Positions 1 through 6,499 of a stretch of DNA of 11,292 nucleotides are shown here, in pieces. The notes beneath the pieces were generated by a model that was not told the DNA's origin, ran no database searches, and worked only from the letters and a program-made list of their open reading frames with translations. This DNA comes from Thermoplasmatota archaeon (GTDB lineage Archaea > Thermoplasmatota > Thermoplasmata > Thermoplasmatales > Thermoplasmataceae), in the NCBI GenBank assembly GCA_023379345.1, contig JAMCUV010000033.1, positions 1 through 11,292 of the forward strand, given 5' to 3'. A program made the translations under genes and the position numbers. Every line of letters begins with the position of its first letter. Positions within the stretch are counted from its first letter, which is position 1.

Positions 1-389
1 TAAATGCGGGATCTTACACAATAAGCCTTTACGTCAATGGGAAGCTCGTCACCAGCCATTCGTACACAAACCTTCCAGTGGGAACAACAAAATCCGTGGA
101 CTTCAACTTCTCTTCACCGGCTTCAGGTAGCGTAACTTTCGTATTCAAGGCAACAAACAGCACTGAGCCTTCATTCTTTGCAGACACAAGCGCATATACA
201 TTCACACACAGCGTTAATCCTCCGGCCTACAAGACACCACTCATCATAGTGGGCGTCATAGCCGTGATCATAGTAATATCATTCGCATACTACAGGCTGA
301 CATCGAGGGGCTCAAAGAAGACAAAGACAACACAGCCCGCCACGCAGCCCAAGCAACAGCCGGCAAAGAAAGACGAGAAGAAGAAATAA
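1..389 (+). CDS. Partial cell-surface protein, C-terminal end with Ig-like domain, membrane anchor and Lys-rich tail
   Basis: The reading frame is open from base 3, the first in-frame codon of the window, to the TAA at 387-389, so the gene begins outside the window. An in-frame GTG at 78 is internal and is not a credible start, because the protein pattern continues unchanged upstream of it. The visible part begins with an all-beta, Ig/CARDB-like stretch (YTISLYVNGKLVTS, then an LPVGTTKSVDFNF pattern), rich in Ser, Thr and Asn. One hydrophobic helix follows (TPLIIVGVIAVIIVISFAYY, bases about 231-293), and then a tail of roughly 30 residues dominated by Lys, Gln and Thr. This is the plan of an extracellular protein tethered by a C-terminal transmembrane helix with a basic cytoplasmic tail. 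The enzymatic or binding role would lie in the missing N-terminal part and cannot be given. Confidence 0.8.
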   Translation, partial: NAGSYTISLYVNGKLVTSHSYTNLPVGTTKSVDFNFSSPASGSVTFVFKATNSTEPSFFADTSAYTFTHSVNPPAYKTPLIIVGVIAVIIVISFAYYRLTSRGSKKTKTTQPATQPKQQPAKKDEKKK

Positions 390-396
390 TTTTTTT
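390..396 (+). terminator. Oligo-T (T7) terminator of the surface-protein gene
   Basis: Seven T residues follow the TAA stop of the surface-protein gene immediately. A run of T on the coding strand is the usual intrinsic termination signal in archaea. It lies between two converging genes. Confidence 0.6.
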
Positions 397-397
397 A

Positions 398-416
398 GAA
401 GAGATCACATCTCTTC
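398..416. repeat. Perfect 8-bp hairpin across the argS stop codon
   Basis: The arms GAAGAGAT and ATCTCTTC flank the three-base loop CAC. The stop codon of argS (405-407, TGA on the minus strand) lies at the arm/loop boundary, so the last argS codons form one arm. In a plus-strand transcript the hairpin comes after the T7 tract, not before it, so it is not a bacterial-type terminator for that gene. It might protect or delimit the 3' end of the argS mRNA. Confidence 0.5.
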
Positions 417-2063
417 AAGAACATTTATTCCAACCAGATATGCAGCATCTTTCACTATATTTTTGAAGTTCCTGACAATGGCAAGTCTTCTTCCACGATC
501 TGGTGTTTCAGATGTCAGCACAGGGCAATTTGTATAGAAGTCGTTGAAGGTTCTGGTGAGTTCAAGCAGATAGTTGGCAATGGCTTCAGGCTTGAGCCCT
601 GATGCTGCATCATGGAGTACATATGCATATTCATACATTTTCTTAACCAGAGGCGCTTCCAGGTTACCGTAATCTCCTTCAGGCCTGATGTCTGTATCTC
701 CAGCTTTGCGCAGGATACTGGCTGCCCTGGCATATGAATACATGACAAATGGCGCGGAATCTCCTTCCAGACTCAGGGCTTCTGACCATTTGAAGACCAT
801 CTGCTTGTTGGAATTGAGCTTCACAATGTGAAACCTTACGGCAGATGTGGCCACAGCCTGGGCAATTCTGGAGAGCTCTGATTCCTGGAGTTCGCTGCGT
901 TTGTTCCTCACGATATTCAATGATTCCTCAATGGCCCTGTCCAGGAGTTCGTCTGCAGTCACAATGTTTCCTCCACGGGTTGTCATCTTACCTGATTCAA
1001 GTGAAACGTATGAGTAGAACACGAAGTCCAGTTTGCCATCCCTGTGAAGGAGATCCTTCATGACGTACCTGATGTGGCCCGCATGCTCCTTGTGGTTCTC
1101 CCCAAGGACATCAATGATCCAGTCAAAATTATCCATCTTGTACTGGTGGTAGGCTATATCCCTGGAAAAGTACAGGGATGTGCCGTCATTTCGCGTCAGG
1201 AACATTTTCCTCCCTCCGCTTGAAACGTATTTCGCGCCTCCCTCATCCTCAAGTTCATCTTCAAGGCTTTCCAGCACCTTGTTCACATCCCCGTTCCTGA
1301 TGAGATCGGATTCCCATGTGTAATCATCTATCTTTATCCCGAGCCTCTCAAGCGTGCCGTTTATGCTGCCAAGTATCACGGAGCAGATTGTCCTTATTCC
1401 GTCCATGACTTCCTGTTTTCCAGCCTCGTACTGCCTGATGGTTTCATCCACTTCCTTTTCCAGGCCGGGATCTGCCTCCACTTCTTTGTGCATTCTCTGG
1501 TATGCCTTCAGCAGATTCTCAGTAGTGAGGGAATCACTCTGGCCGAATTTCTTATAGCCCACATAGAGTGATGCAACCTGCCTTCCTGAATCGTTGACAA
1601 AATACTGTGTGGTTACCCTATAACCGTATCTGGAAAGAATCCTGAAAATGGAATCGCCAATTATGGAGTTCCGGATTCTCCCGATGTGTATGGGCCCAGT
1701 GGGGTTGGTGCTGGTGTGCTCAACCGAAACACGTTCAGGATCCTGGAAGATGTCAGGAAACCGGTCTGTGCCATATATCTCGCTGGAGATGGCTTCCATT
1801 AGCTTCTTGGGATTCAGGGTGAAATTTATGTAGCCGCCTGATGATGTTATGGAAGCAATGTAGTCCTCTCCTGATAGTGCACCGGTAATCCTTGAAACAA
1901 TCTCCTCAATCTTCACGTCACCCTTCCTGAGGAGCGAGAATGCCCTCAGGGCCAGGTCTGCATGCCCTGTTCGGTCAGGCGCGATGTCATTGTCCCTCAC
2001 CTCAGGATATAGTGACCTGATACTCTCTATAAGTTTCTTCCTGTAATCTTCAAAAAGCAGCAT
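405..2063 (-). CDS. argS: Arginyl-tRNA synthetase
   Basis: This class I synthetase attaches arginine to tRNA-Arg in the cytoplasm, using ATP. The 552 residues have the normal order: an N-terminal tRNA-recognition (Arg_N) region of about 85 residues; the catalytic Rossmann domain with the HIGH motif as HIGR (126-129) inside the family signature STNPTGPIHIGRIRNS; and the KMSKS loop as KMTTR (359-363, within SGKMTTRGG). A helical DALR anticodon-binding domain follows, with SLEGDSAPFVMYSYARA around residues 430-450. A degenerate KMSKS loop is common in ArgRS. The length is typical of archaeal and bacterial ArgRS. The ATG start at 2063 has a TATA-like box centred 28 nt upstream, which fits a leaderless transcript. 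The upstream dehydroquinate-synthase-like gene is on the same strand 61 bp away, but this promoter suggests independent transcription. Confidence 0.97.
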   Translation of the reverse strand: MLLFEDYRKKLIESIRSLYPEVRDNDIAPDRTGHADLALRAFSLLRKGDVKIEEIVSRITGALSGEDYIASITSSGGYINFTLNPKKLMEAISSEIYGTDRFPDIFQDPERVSVEHTSTNPTGPIHIGRIRNSIIGDSIFRILSRYGYRVTTQYFVNDSGRQVASLYVGYKKFGQSDSLTTENLLKAYQRMHKEVEADPGLEKEVDETIRQYEAGKQEVMDGIRTICSVILGSINGTLERLGIKIDDYTWESDLIRNGDVNKVLESLEDELEDEGGAKYVSSGGRKMFLTRNDGTSLYFSRDIAYHQYKMDNFDWIIDVLGENHKEHAGHIRYVMKDLLHRDGKLDFVFYSYVSLESGKMTTRGGNIVTADELLDRAIEESLNIVRNKRSELQESELSRIAQAVATSAVRFHIVKLNSNKQMVFKWSEALSLEGDSAPFVMYSYARAASILRKAGDTDIRPEGDYGNLEAPLVKKMYEYAYVLHDAASGLKPEAIANYLLELTRTFNDFYTNCPVLTSETPDRGRRLAIVRNFKNIVKDAAYLVGINVLEEM

Positions 2064-2085
2064 GTTCGTCCATATGAATTACTTG

Positions 2086-2096
2086 TAAATATATTC
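2086..2096 (-). promoter_or_regulatory. TATA box of argS
   Basis: The minus strand reads GAATATATTTA, centred about 28 nt before the argS ATG. Archaeal TATA boxes lie about 25-27 nt before the transcription start, so the mRNA would begin at or next to the start codon. No Shine-Dalgarno sequence is seen in front of the ATG. Confidence 0.6.
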
Positions 2097-2124
2097 ATCA
2101 TGGTGCCTGGAAGGCAGTCTGTAT

Positions 2125-3198
2125 TTACTGGGATGGTATGAATTCATAGAGTTCCGTGTATGATCTCAGGAGGGAGAAGAGGCGATCCTTGCCTATCTCA
2201 ATCCTCTGGCTCTTTCCGGGTTCATCAGGCACAAGGAGATCAATGGTGCTGCGTTCTCCCGGGAATCTTTCACTGAGTTTCTTGACTATGGTTTCGATAC
2301 CCGCTTCCTTCAGTGACGATCTCTTTATGCCGAATCTGTCAAGAACTGAATTGAGGGTATCACGCTGGTTCTTCACAGATATTCCGGACCTCTCGGCGAG
2401 GAAGAATTCCATCAGCATTCCGGTGGACATATACTGACTGTACGTCACTTTGTTCCTGTGTATTTCCCCAAGGACTGATCCTATGGTCTTCCCGAAATCA
2501 GTGGCAATGTTCTTTTTCCCGGCATGCAGTGACATCTCCTCCGCCCTTATGCGCATCCCCTTTCCTATGATCTTGCAAATGCCTTCGGATTCCCTGAAGG
2601 AACGGACATCCTCTGCGGTCATTATCATGCTTATCATGGAGTGGTCTGCCACAAGGCCATACCTGGCCATTTCCACAAATCCGTCTCTGATCTCATCATT
2701 GGTCTGTGATCTTATGTAGTGGGAATCAACAATTATTTCGGATGGAGTGGATCTGCTGCATATGACATCCTCATGATTTGAGAAGTTGATGCCTGCAAGT
2801 CCAGATACAGAATTTCCTATCTGTGCAAGCAGCGTTGTGGGAACTGGGATGTAATCCATGCCTCCCCTGTATGTTGATACAACAAACCCCGCAAGATCCA
2901 GAACTTCACCGCATCCAAGCGCTATTACAAGGGAATCGCTGGATACGTTCCTGTCTATGAGCACCTTTACTATCTTCTGGTAATTGCGCACGTTCTTGAG
3001 GTTATCTCCCTCGTTCAGCGTGATCTTGGTCAGATCTCCCCTTATGGAATCCAGGTCAGGAATATAACGGGAGAATTTTTCCATGGCGGAACTCCCTGAT
3101 ATGAACACCACACTGTCATATTTTCCCGCGGCATCAAGGATGTGGTCTGTTGTGCCGCTCCCCAGCACCACGGGAACATCTCTCCCATTGATGGGCAA
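2125..3198 (-). CDS. 3-dehydroquinate synthase-like protein with degenerate active site
   Basis: The 357 residues match the dehydroquinate synthase (AroB) fold, which normally converts DAHP to 3-dehydroquinate using NAD and zinc. Seen are the NAD-domain pattern ALGCGEVLDLAGFVVSTYRGG (residues 93-113, GGGxxxDxxGFxxxxxxRG in the family), PVPTTLLAQ (118-126), IIVD (155-158) and FVEMARYG (174-181, xAExxKxG). Family-conserved residues are replaced. DxSxGGK is GNSVSGL, the lysine of AEVIKYG is Arg, GHTFGHA is GKTIGSV (236-242), and LHGE is YSQ (253-255), so both zinc-ligand histidines are gone. It is either a very diverged enzyme or a pseudoenzyme with another role. The start is TTG: no in-frame ATG occurs before residue 39, a stop lies 10 codons upstream, and AAAGGA stands just before the TTG. 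It is not next to other shikimate genes in this window. Confidence 0.8.
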   Translation of the reverse strand: MPINGRDVPVVLGSGTTDHILDAAGKYDSVVFISGSSAMEKFSRYIPDLDSIRGDLTKITLNEGDNLKNVRNYQKIVKVLIDRNVSSDSLVIALGCGEVLDLAGFVVSTYRGGMDYIPVPTTLLAQIGNSVSGLAGINFSNHEDVICSRSTPSEIIVDSHYIRSQTNDEIRDGFVEMARYGLVADHSMISMIMTAEDVRSFRESEGICKIIGKGMRIRAEEMSLHAGKKNIATDFGKTIGSVLGEIHRNKVTYSQYMSTGMLMEFFLAERSGISVKNQRDTLNSVLDRFGIKRSSLKEAGIETIVKKLSERFPGERSTIDLLVPDEPGKSQRIEIGKDRLFSLLRSYTELYEFIPSQ

Positions 3199-3202
3199 TG
3201 TA

Positions 3203-3208
3203 ATCCTT
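3203..3208 (-). promoter_or_regulatory. Ribosome binding site supporting the TTG start
   Basis: The minus strand reads GAAAGGATTACA directly before the TTG at 3198, which places an AAGGA-type Shine-Dalgarno element about 5-7 nt from the start. It supports the non-ATG start of the dehydroquinate-synthase-like gene. Confidence 0.45.
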
Positions 3209-3255
3209 TCAGGAGTGGATGTAATTCAAGTCACCAGTATTGAATGCATTTACCT

Positions 3256-3266
3256 GAATATAAAGC
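3256..3266 (-). promoter_or_regulatory. TATA box of the dehydroquinate-synthase-like gene
   Basis: The minus strand reads GCTTTATATTC, a close match to the archaeal TATA consensus. A start of transcription about 25 nt downstream (near 3235) would give a leader of about 37 nt containing the Shine-Dalgarno sequence of the TTG start. Confidence 0.5.
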
Positions 3267-3276
3267 ATTCCCATGA

Positions 3277-3288
3277 ATCCTCAAGGAT
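3277..3288. repeat. 12-bp palindrome between divergent promoters
   Basis: ATCCT and AGGAT arms flank the centre CA. The site lies between the minus-strand TATA box (3256-3266) and the plus-strand TATA-like box (3300-3310), a position from which a DNA-binding protein could affect both genes. The half-sites resemble those of the larger palindrome at 9961-9988. With 5-bp arms, chance is a real possibility. Confidence 0.3.
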
Positions 3289-3299
3289 CGCCCATGGCA

Positions 3300-3310
3300 C
3301 AATTATTAAG
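3300..3310 (+). promoter_or_regulatory. TATA-like box of the glucosidase gene
   Basis: The sequence CAATTATTAAG is centred about 27 nt before the GTG at 3332, the distance expected for a leaderless archaeal transcript. The match to the TATA consensus is only fair. Confidence 0.4.
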
Positions 3311-3331
3311 TCAGAAATTAGCTACTGTTTT

Positions 3332-5284
3332 GTGGTCAGAATAGAAAGCATTACTTCACGCCAGACTGTAGAAAGACTGATGGATCAGTGCAGGAAACTT
3401 GACGAATCGTCCAATACCACTCACATGGAATACTGGGTTAAGATTCCCGACGACAGGCTTGATAGTTTCAACCACTGCATGATCAAGGGTAAAAAATCTC
3501 ATTTCATTTCATGCATAAACGGGGAAGTACTTCCAACGGATTTCCGTCGGACCCGTAATGGCTTCTGGGAGGATGGAAAAGGCCACGTCTCGGAATTCAG
3601 AGTCTTCATGGACAACGTTTCAGCAGCCGAGGTGATCAGGAAGTATGTCAGGGGACTTGGCTATATTTACCGAGAATACGACAGCATGGATCGCCTGGAC
3701 TACGTGCTTGCAGACAGGGGTTTGCTATCCATATGGTTTCGTGCTGACGAACGGCACTCCATTAAAGTGAAGCTGAAAGTGGATCACAGAAGCGCATGGC
3801 CAGCCACCGACGAAGGCAAGGATGCGCATATTGTACGGGATGGGGAACGGCTCTACGTAGTCAGTACCAATGGCGCGACCTTCTTCAATGTTGAATCGAA
3901 TGGCATTGTTTCCTATGGTCTAACTGAAGGTTATCTCACCATTCTGGTCGCGGATTTCACTCTGCTGCACATGACCATATCTTCCGATGATGTTGCAGAA
4001 CGTGAGAACGAATTTGATCAATCCATTAAATATCATCTGGGAATCATGGATTCTCTGCTGGTGGAAACCGGGAACGGAAAACTGGATAAGTTATTCCTGT
4101 GGGCTAAACACGATCTGCTGGAGTTCTATTCTGAGACCGGTGTGGGGTCGGGATGGTTTGCAGGGTTTCCCGTATTTTCATGGTTCTTCGGGAGGGATGG
4201 GTTGTGGATGGGCTTGGCCGCAAACATGTGCGGACTTGGTGAAATAACAGTGAAGCACATGCAGACACTGTTGAATCATTCCAGGAACGGCCAGATTCCC
4301 CATGAGATTGCCCTCAATTCTGGAAATCAGGAATATGAGGTTTCCAGAACAAGCACGGACACCCGTTTCATGTCTATTGACAGCAACCTGCTGTGGATCC
4401 TGTGTAATCATTCACTGAAATACTGGGGCTACGGGCCGTTCCCGGATTCTGTTGAAGATAAAATTCTGGGATTTTCCATGTCTTGTGACACTGATGGAGA
4501 TATGCTCCTTGAGAACGACTTCAAAAGGGGTCTCATAGGATGGCCAGAGACATGGGCGTCACAGAGGGATGGGAAATGCGTGGATATCAACGCGCTATGG
4601 ATAGCGGTGCTTGAATCGCTTGGCAGCAGGTTCAATAGCAGAGACCTGCAGGTTGCAAGGGAAAGATATCTTGAGGAATTCTTCGGTGGACAGGAGTTCA
4701 TAGATTCAATAGATTCAACTTCTGCACACAGAGTTAAGAGTGCAATGTTGCTTCTTCCCGCAATGTTCCTCCATGACGAGAGAGTGAAGGAACAATTTTC
4801 GAGATTGCGGGGAAATGACATGATGACCCCGTGGGGAGTCCGGTCAATGTCGGTTGAAGATGGGAAATACGATGGAGGTTATCATACCGGCATGGTCTGG
4901 CCGCTCATGACAGGATGGTTTTCAATTGCTGCATACAGGCAGGGATTCTTCGACCAGGGATATGACCAGATCAAGACATTCGCTGAAAACGCATTTCACT
5001 CAACGGACCCAGGTAGAATAAACGAGGCATATGCATCAGACCAGCCCACACCCACAGGACAGTTTGCTCAGGGATGGTCATCCTCCATGTTCATCATGTC
5101 GCTTCTGGGAGGGATGGTGGGAATGTCTATCTGGAGTGATGGAAGCAATGATCTCAAGTCGGTGTTCAATCCGCATCTGCCAGAGGATATAAAGGAAATA
5201 ACACTAAGGCATTTTAACTGGCACGGGGAGAAATTCAAGGTTGTCGTGAACAATCAGAACGTAACCATGGAAAGGGAGGAATAA
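3332..5284 (+). CDS. GDE_C/GH133-like alpha-glucosidase (amylo-1,6-glucosidase / debranching type)
   Basis: About 650 residues, cytoplasmic (no signal peptide or membrane helix). Residues 1-240 are a beta-rich N-terminal region; residues 250-600 form an (alpha/alpha)6-barrel like glycogen debranching enzyme C-terminal domains. Landmarks, numbered from the GTG, are FGRDGLW (286-292), SIDSNLLWI (348-356), GWPETWAS...VDINALW (403-423), WGVRSMS (501-507), GGYHTGMVWPL (515-525), INEAY (563-567) and QGWSSS (580-585). In characterised relatives the WxD/E element carries the general acid and the later NE/SE element the base; here these would be E406 and E565. Expected activity is hydrolysis of alpha-glucosidic bonds in oligo- or polysaccharides, possibly those imported by the transporter downstream. 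The start is uncertain. The frame stays open to 3083, but that part overlaps the opposite gene. GTG 3332 fits a leaderless promoter; ATG 3380 or 3425 are alternatives. Confidence 0.8.
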   Translation: MVRIESITSRQTVERLMDQCRKLDESSNTTHMEYWVKIPDDRLDSFNHCMIKGKKSHFISCINGEVLPTDFRRTRNGFWEDGKGHVSEFRVFMDNVSAAEVIRKYVRGLGYIYREYDSMDRLDYVLADRGLLSIWFRADERHSIKVKLKVDHRSAWPATDEGKDAHIVRDGERLYVVSTNGATFFNVESNGIVSYGLTEGYLTILVADFTLLHMTISSDDVAERENEFDQSIKYHLGIMDSLLVETGNGKLDKLFLWAKHDLLEFYSETGVGSGWFAGFPVFSWFFGRDGLWMGLAANMCGLGEITVKHMQTLLNHSRNGQIPHEIALNSGNQEYEVSRTSTDTRFMSIDSNLLWILCNHSLKYWGYGPFPDSVEDKILGFSMSCDTDGDMLLENDFKRGLIGWPETWASQRDGKCVDINALWIAVLESLGSRFNSRDLQVARERYLEEFFGGQEFIDSIDSTSAHRVKSAMLLLPAMFLHDERVKEQFSRLRGNDMMTPWGVRSMSVEDGKYDGGYHTGMVWPLMTGWFSIAAYRQGFFDQGYDQIKTFAENAFHSTDPGRINEAYASDQPTPTGQFAQGWSSSMFIMSLLGGMVGMSIWSDGSNDLKSVFNPHLPEDIKEITLRHFNWHGEKFKVVVNNQNVTMEREE

Positions 5285-5495
5285 TGGTCCTCCACAGAGT
5301 TAACTTCATTTTCTTCGGATGTCCTCTGAGAAGGATATTATGGCCGATGAGAATTTTCCATTGCAAAATACATTTCTAAATTATGACCAAATTGACCTGT
5401 CCAATTTCCCTGTTCCCTTTTGAACGATAATTGGTTCTTAGGAATGGGGCCAAGAGACCGAAGTATGCCATAACAAGCAGCTGGAATTATGCATA

Positions 5496-5537
5496 TGTGA
5501 ATTAACGTCTGTGAATAAAATATGTGAAAATGTGATT
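5496..5537 (+). repeat. Four TGTGA direct repeats upstream of the operon promoter
   Basis: TGTGAAT (5496), TGTGAAT (5510), TGTGAAA (5523) and TGTGATT (5531) occur within 42 bp, with start-to-start distances of 14, 13 and 8 bp. They lie roughly 55-95 bp before the TATA box. Repeated half-sites in this position suggest a transcription-factor binding region, but the factor is unknown. Confidence 0.4.
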
Positions 5538-5586
5538 TCAGCAATCCGTTTTCTTTATTTTTCTTCTGATTCGCTGCCTCCAATCG

Positions 5587-5599
5587 GAAAAATATATAT
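5587..5599 (+). promoter_or_regulatory. BRE/TATA promoter of the sugar transporter operon
   Basis: The strong box AAAAATATATAT is centred about 29 nt before the ATG at 5624 and is preceded by the purine-rich BRE-like CGGAAA. The expected transcription start is at or within a few bases of that ATG, which argues for ATG 5624 rather than the in-frame GTG at 5606. The Shine-Dalgarno-like AAGGAGA (5614-5620) may lie partly upstream of the transcript start. Confidence 0.65.
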
Positions 5600-5623
5600 C
5601 ATTCGGTGCTCATAAGGAGAAAT

Positions 5624-6499
5624 ATGGAAGTGCAGGAGGAGCCATCTATTAGAGACACATTCAAGATGTCCAGGAAGTATCTGATATACATACTTATGGC
5701 TGCGCCTGCAATTGCTTATGTAATCGGTCTGTCAATATTTCCAGCGATAACGGTTATTTATGATAGTTTCCACGTCAACGGGCAGTTGTCTCTCAGGAAT
5801 TATGCGTCCTTACCGGGATACGGATTGTACCCATCAATCGTTAACACATTGATAGTCAGTGTTGGTGCCCTGATCATTCAGGTTGTGCTTGCACTTGCAA
5901 TAGCCATGGTGATGGTGAAGCCATTCAAGGGAAGCAAAATTTTCTCAACAATAGTCATAATTCCATTTGGCGTGTCAACAATTGTTAGCGCATTTGCCTT
6001 CAGTTTGATTTTTCAGAATGTGGGGGGGTTTGCCAATGGCATAATTGTCGCTCTGGGATTCAAGCCGGTCACGTGGTTCTCCTCCACCCTGTCAGACCTT
6101 GGAGTTGTTATGTTCTCTGACTTCTGGAAGAATACACCACTGGTTGCACTGATTCTTTATGGTGGGCTTTCGTCAGTGTCGCCTTCTCTTTATGAATCTG
6201 CCTCCATGGATGGGGCGGGGCCTCTCAGCAGATTTGTTCACATCACGCTTCCCAACATAGCACCGCTCCTGTCTATAGCCCTGCTTGTGAGAGGTGTAAG
6301 CGAATTCAACATCTTTGCTCTTCCTCTGGTTCTCATAGGGTATCACCCTCTAATACTCAACACTCTGATTTATGAGAATTACTCAACACTTGCCACGAGG
6401 CCCATATCTTATGCGGCCGCAACAGTCCTGCTTGCAATCATAATGGTATATTCCATACTCGTCCTCAGAATAGGAGGTGCAAAACAGTATGCCCAGTAA
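5624..6499 (+). CDS. Sugar ABC transporter permease, MalF type
   Basis: This inner subunit of an ABC importer of the carbohydrate uptake (CUT1) type pairs with the next gene product to form the membrane channel. The 291 residues have a short cytoplasmic N-terminus and about six hydrophobic helices (near 20-40, 72-97, 107-130, 158-180, 212-232 and 265-283). The cytoplasmic EAA loop reads ESASMDGAGPLSRFVHITLP (191-210), the MalF/UgpA-type signature that docks on the ATPase. The extra MalF periplasmic domain of enteric bacteria is absent, as in most homologues. ATG 5624 is preferred to GTG 5606 because the promoter places the transcript start near 5620 and AAGGAGA precedes it. The stop overlaps the next gene by 11 nt, so the two are translated from one mRNA. 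The transported sugar cannot be inferred. Confidence 0.93.
   Translation: MEVQEEPSIRDTFKMSRKYLIYILMAAPAIAYVIGLSIFPAITVIYDSFHVNGQLSLRNYASLPGYGLYPSIVNTLIVSVGALIIQVVLALAIAMVMVKPFKGSKIFSTIVIIPFGVSTIVSAFAFSLIFQNVGGFANGIIVALGFKPVTWFSSTLSDLGVVMFSDFWKNTPLVALILYGGLSSVSPSLYESASMDGAGPLSRFVHITLPNIAPLLSIALLVRGVSEFNIFALPLVLIGYHPLILNTLIYENYSTLATRPISYAAATVLLAIIMVYSILVLRIGGAKQYAQ
6472..6479 (+). promoter_or_regulatory. Ribosome binding site deciding the MalG-type start
   Basis: AGGAGGTG, a full-strength Shine-Dalgarno sequence, ends 9 nt before the ATG at 6489. Its last bases are the GTG (6477) that is the most upstream possible start in this frame, so that GTG is part of the ribosome binding site and not the initiation codon. 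Confidence 0.75.

Larger units (their letters stand above)
5285..5623. other. Non-coding regulatory stretch before the sugar transporter operon
   Basis: These 339 bp contain no convincing gene. An 81-codon minus-strand frame (5338-5583) has no recognisable features and no credible start signal. The stretch holds four TGTGA repeats (5496-5537), a pyrimidine-rich segment with short T runs (5548-5570) that could end transcription coming from the glucosidase gene, a small inverted repeat AAATTG/CAATTT (5389-5407), and the operon TATA box at its end. Confidence 0.6.

Noticed and set aside
78..389. A complete 103-residue protein starting at GTG 78
   Set aside because: The frame is open to the left edge of the window with the same beta-rich Ser/Thr pattern, so this is the end of a longer gene.
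2125..3198. Glycerol-1-phosphate dehydrogenase (archaeal lipid synthesis) as identity of the AroB-like gene
   Set aside because: The PVPTTLLAQ and RGG elements are those of the dehydroquinate synthase branch, and the histidine ligands expected in G1P dehydrogenase are not seen either.
3083..3331. N-terminal extension of the glucosidase frame to an ATG at 3083 (733 residues)
   Set aside because: The extension runs across the start of the opposite-strand dehydroquinate-synthase-like gene and across both divergent TATA-like boxes, and its translation has no recognisable domain. GTG 3332 or a later ATG is more plausible.
5338..5583. Minus-strand 81-codon reading frame in the regulatory stretch
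   Set aside because: No domain, no promoter or ribosome binding site in the right place, odd composition, and it overlaps the TGTGA repeats; most likely a chance frame.
6477..6488. GTG 6477 as start of the MalG-type permease
   Set aside because: That GTG is the end of the AGGAGGTG ribosome binding site for ATG 6489.
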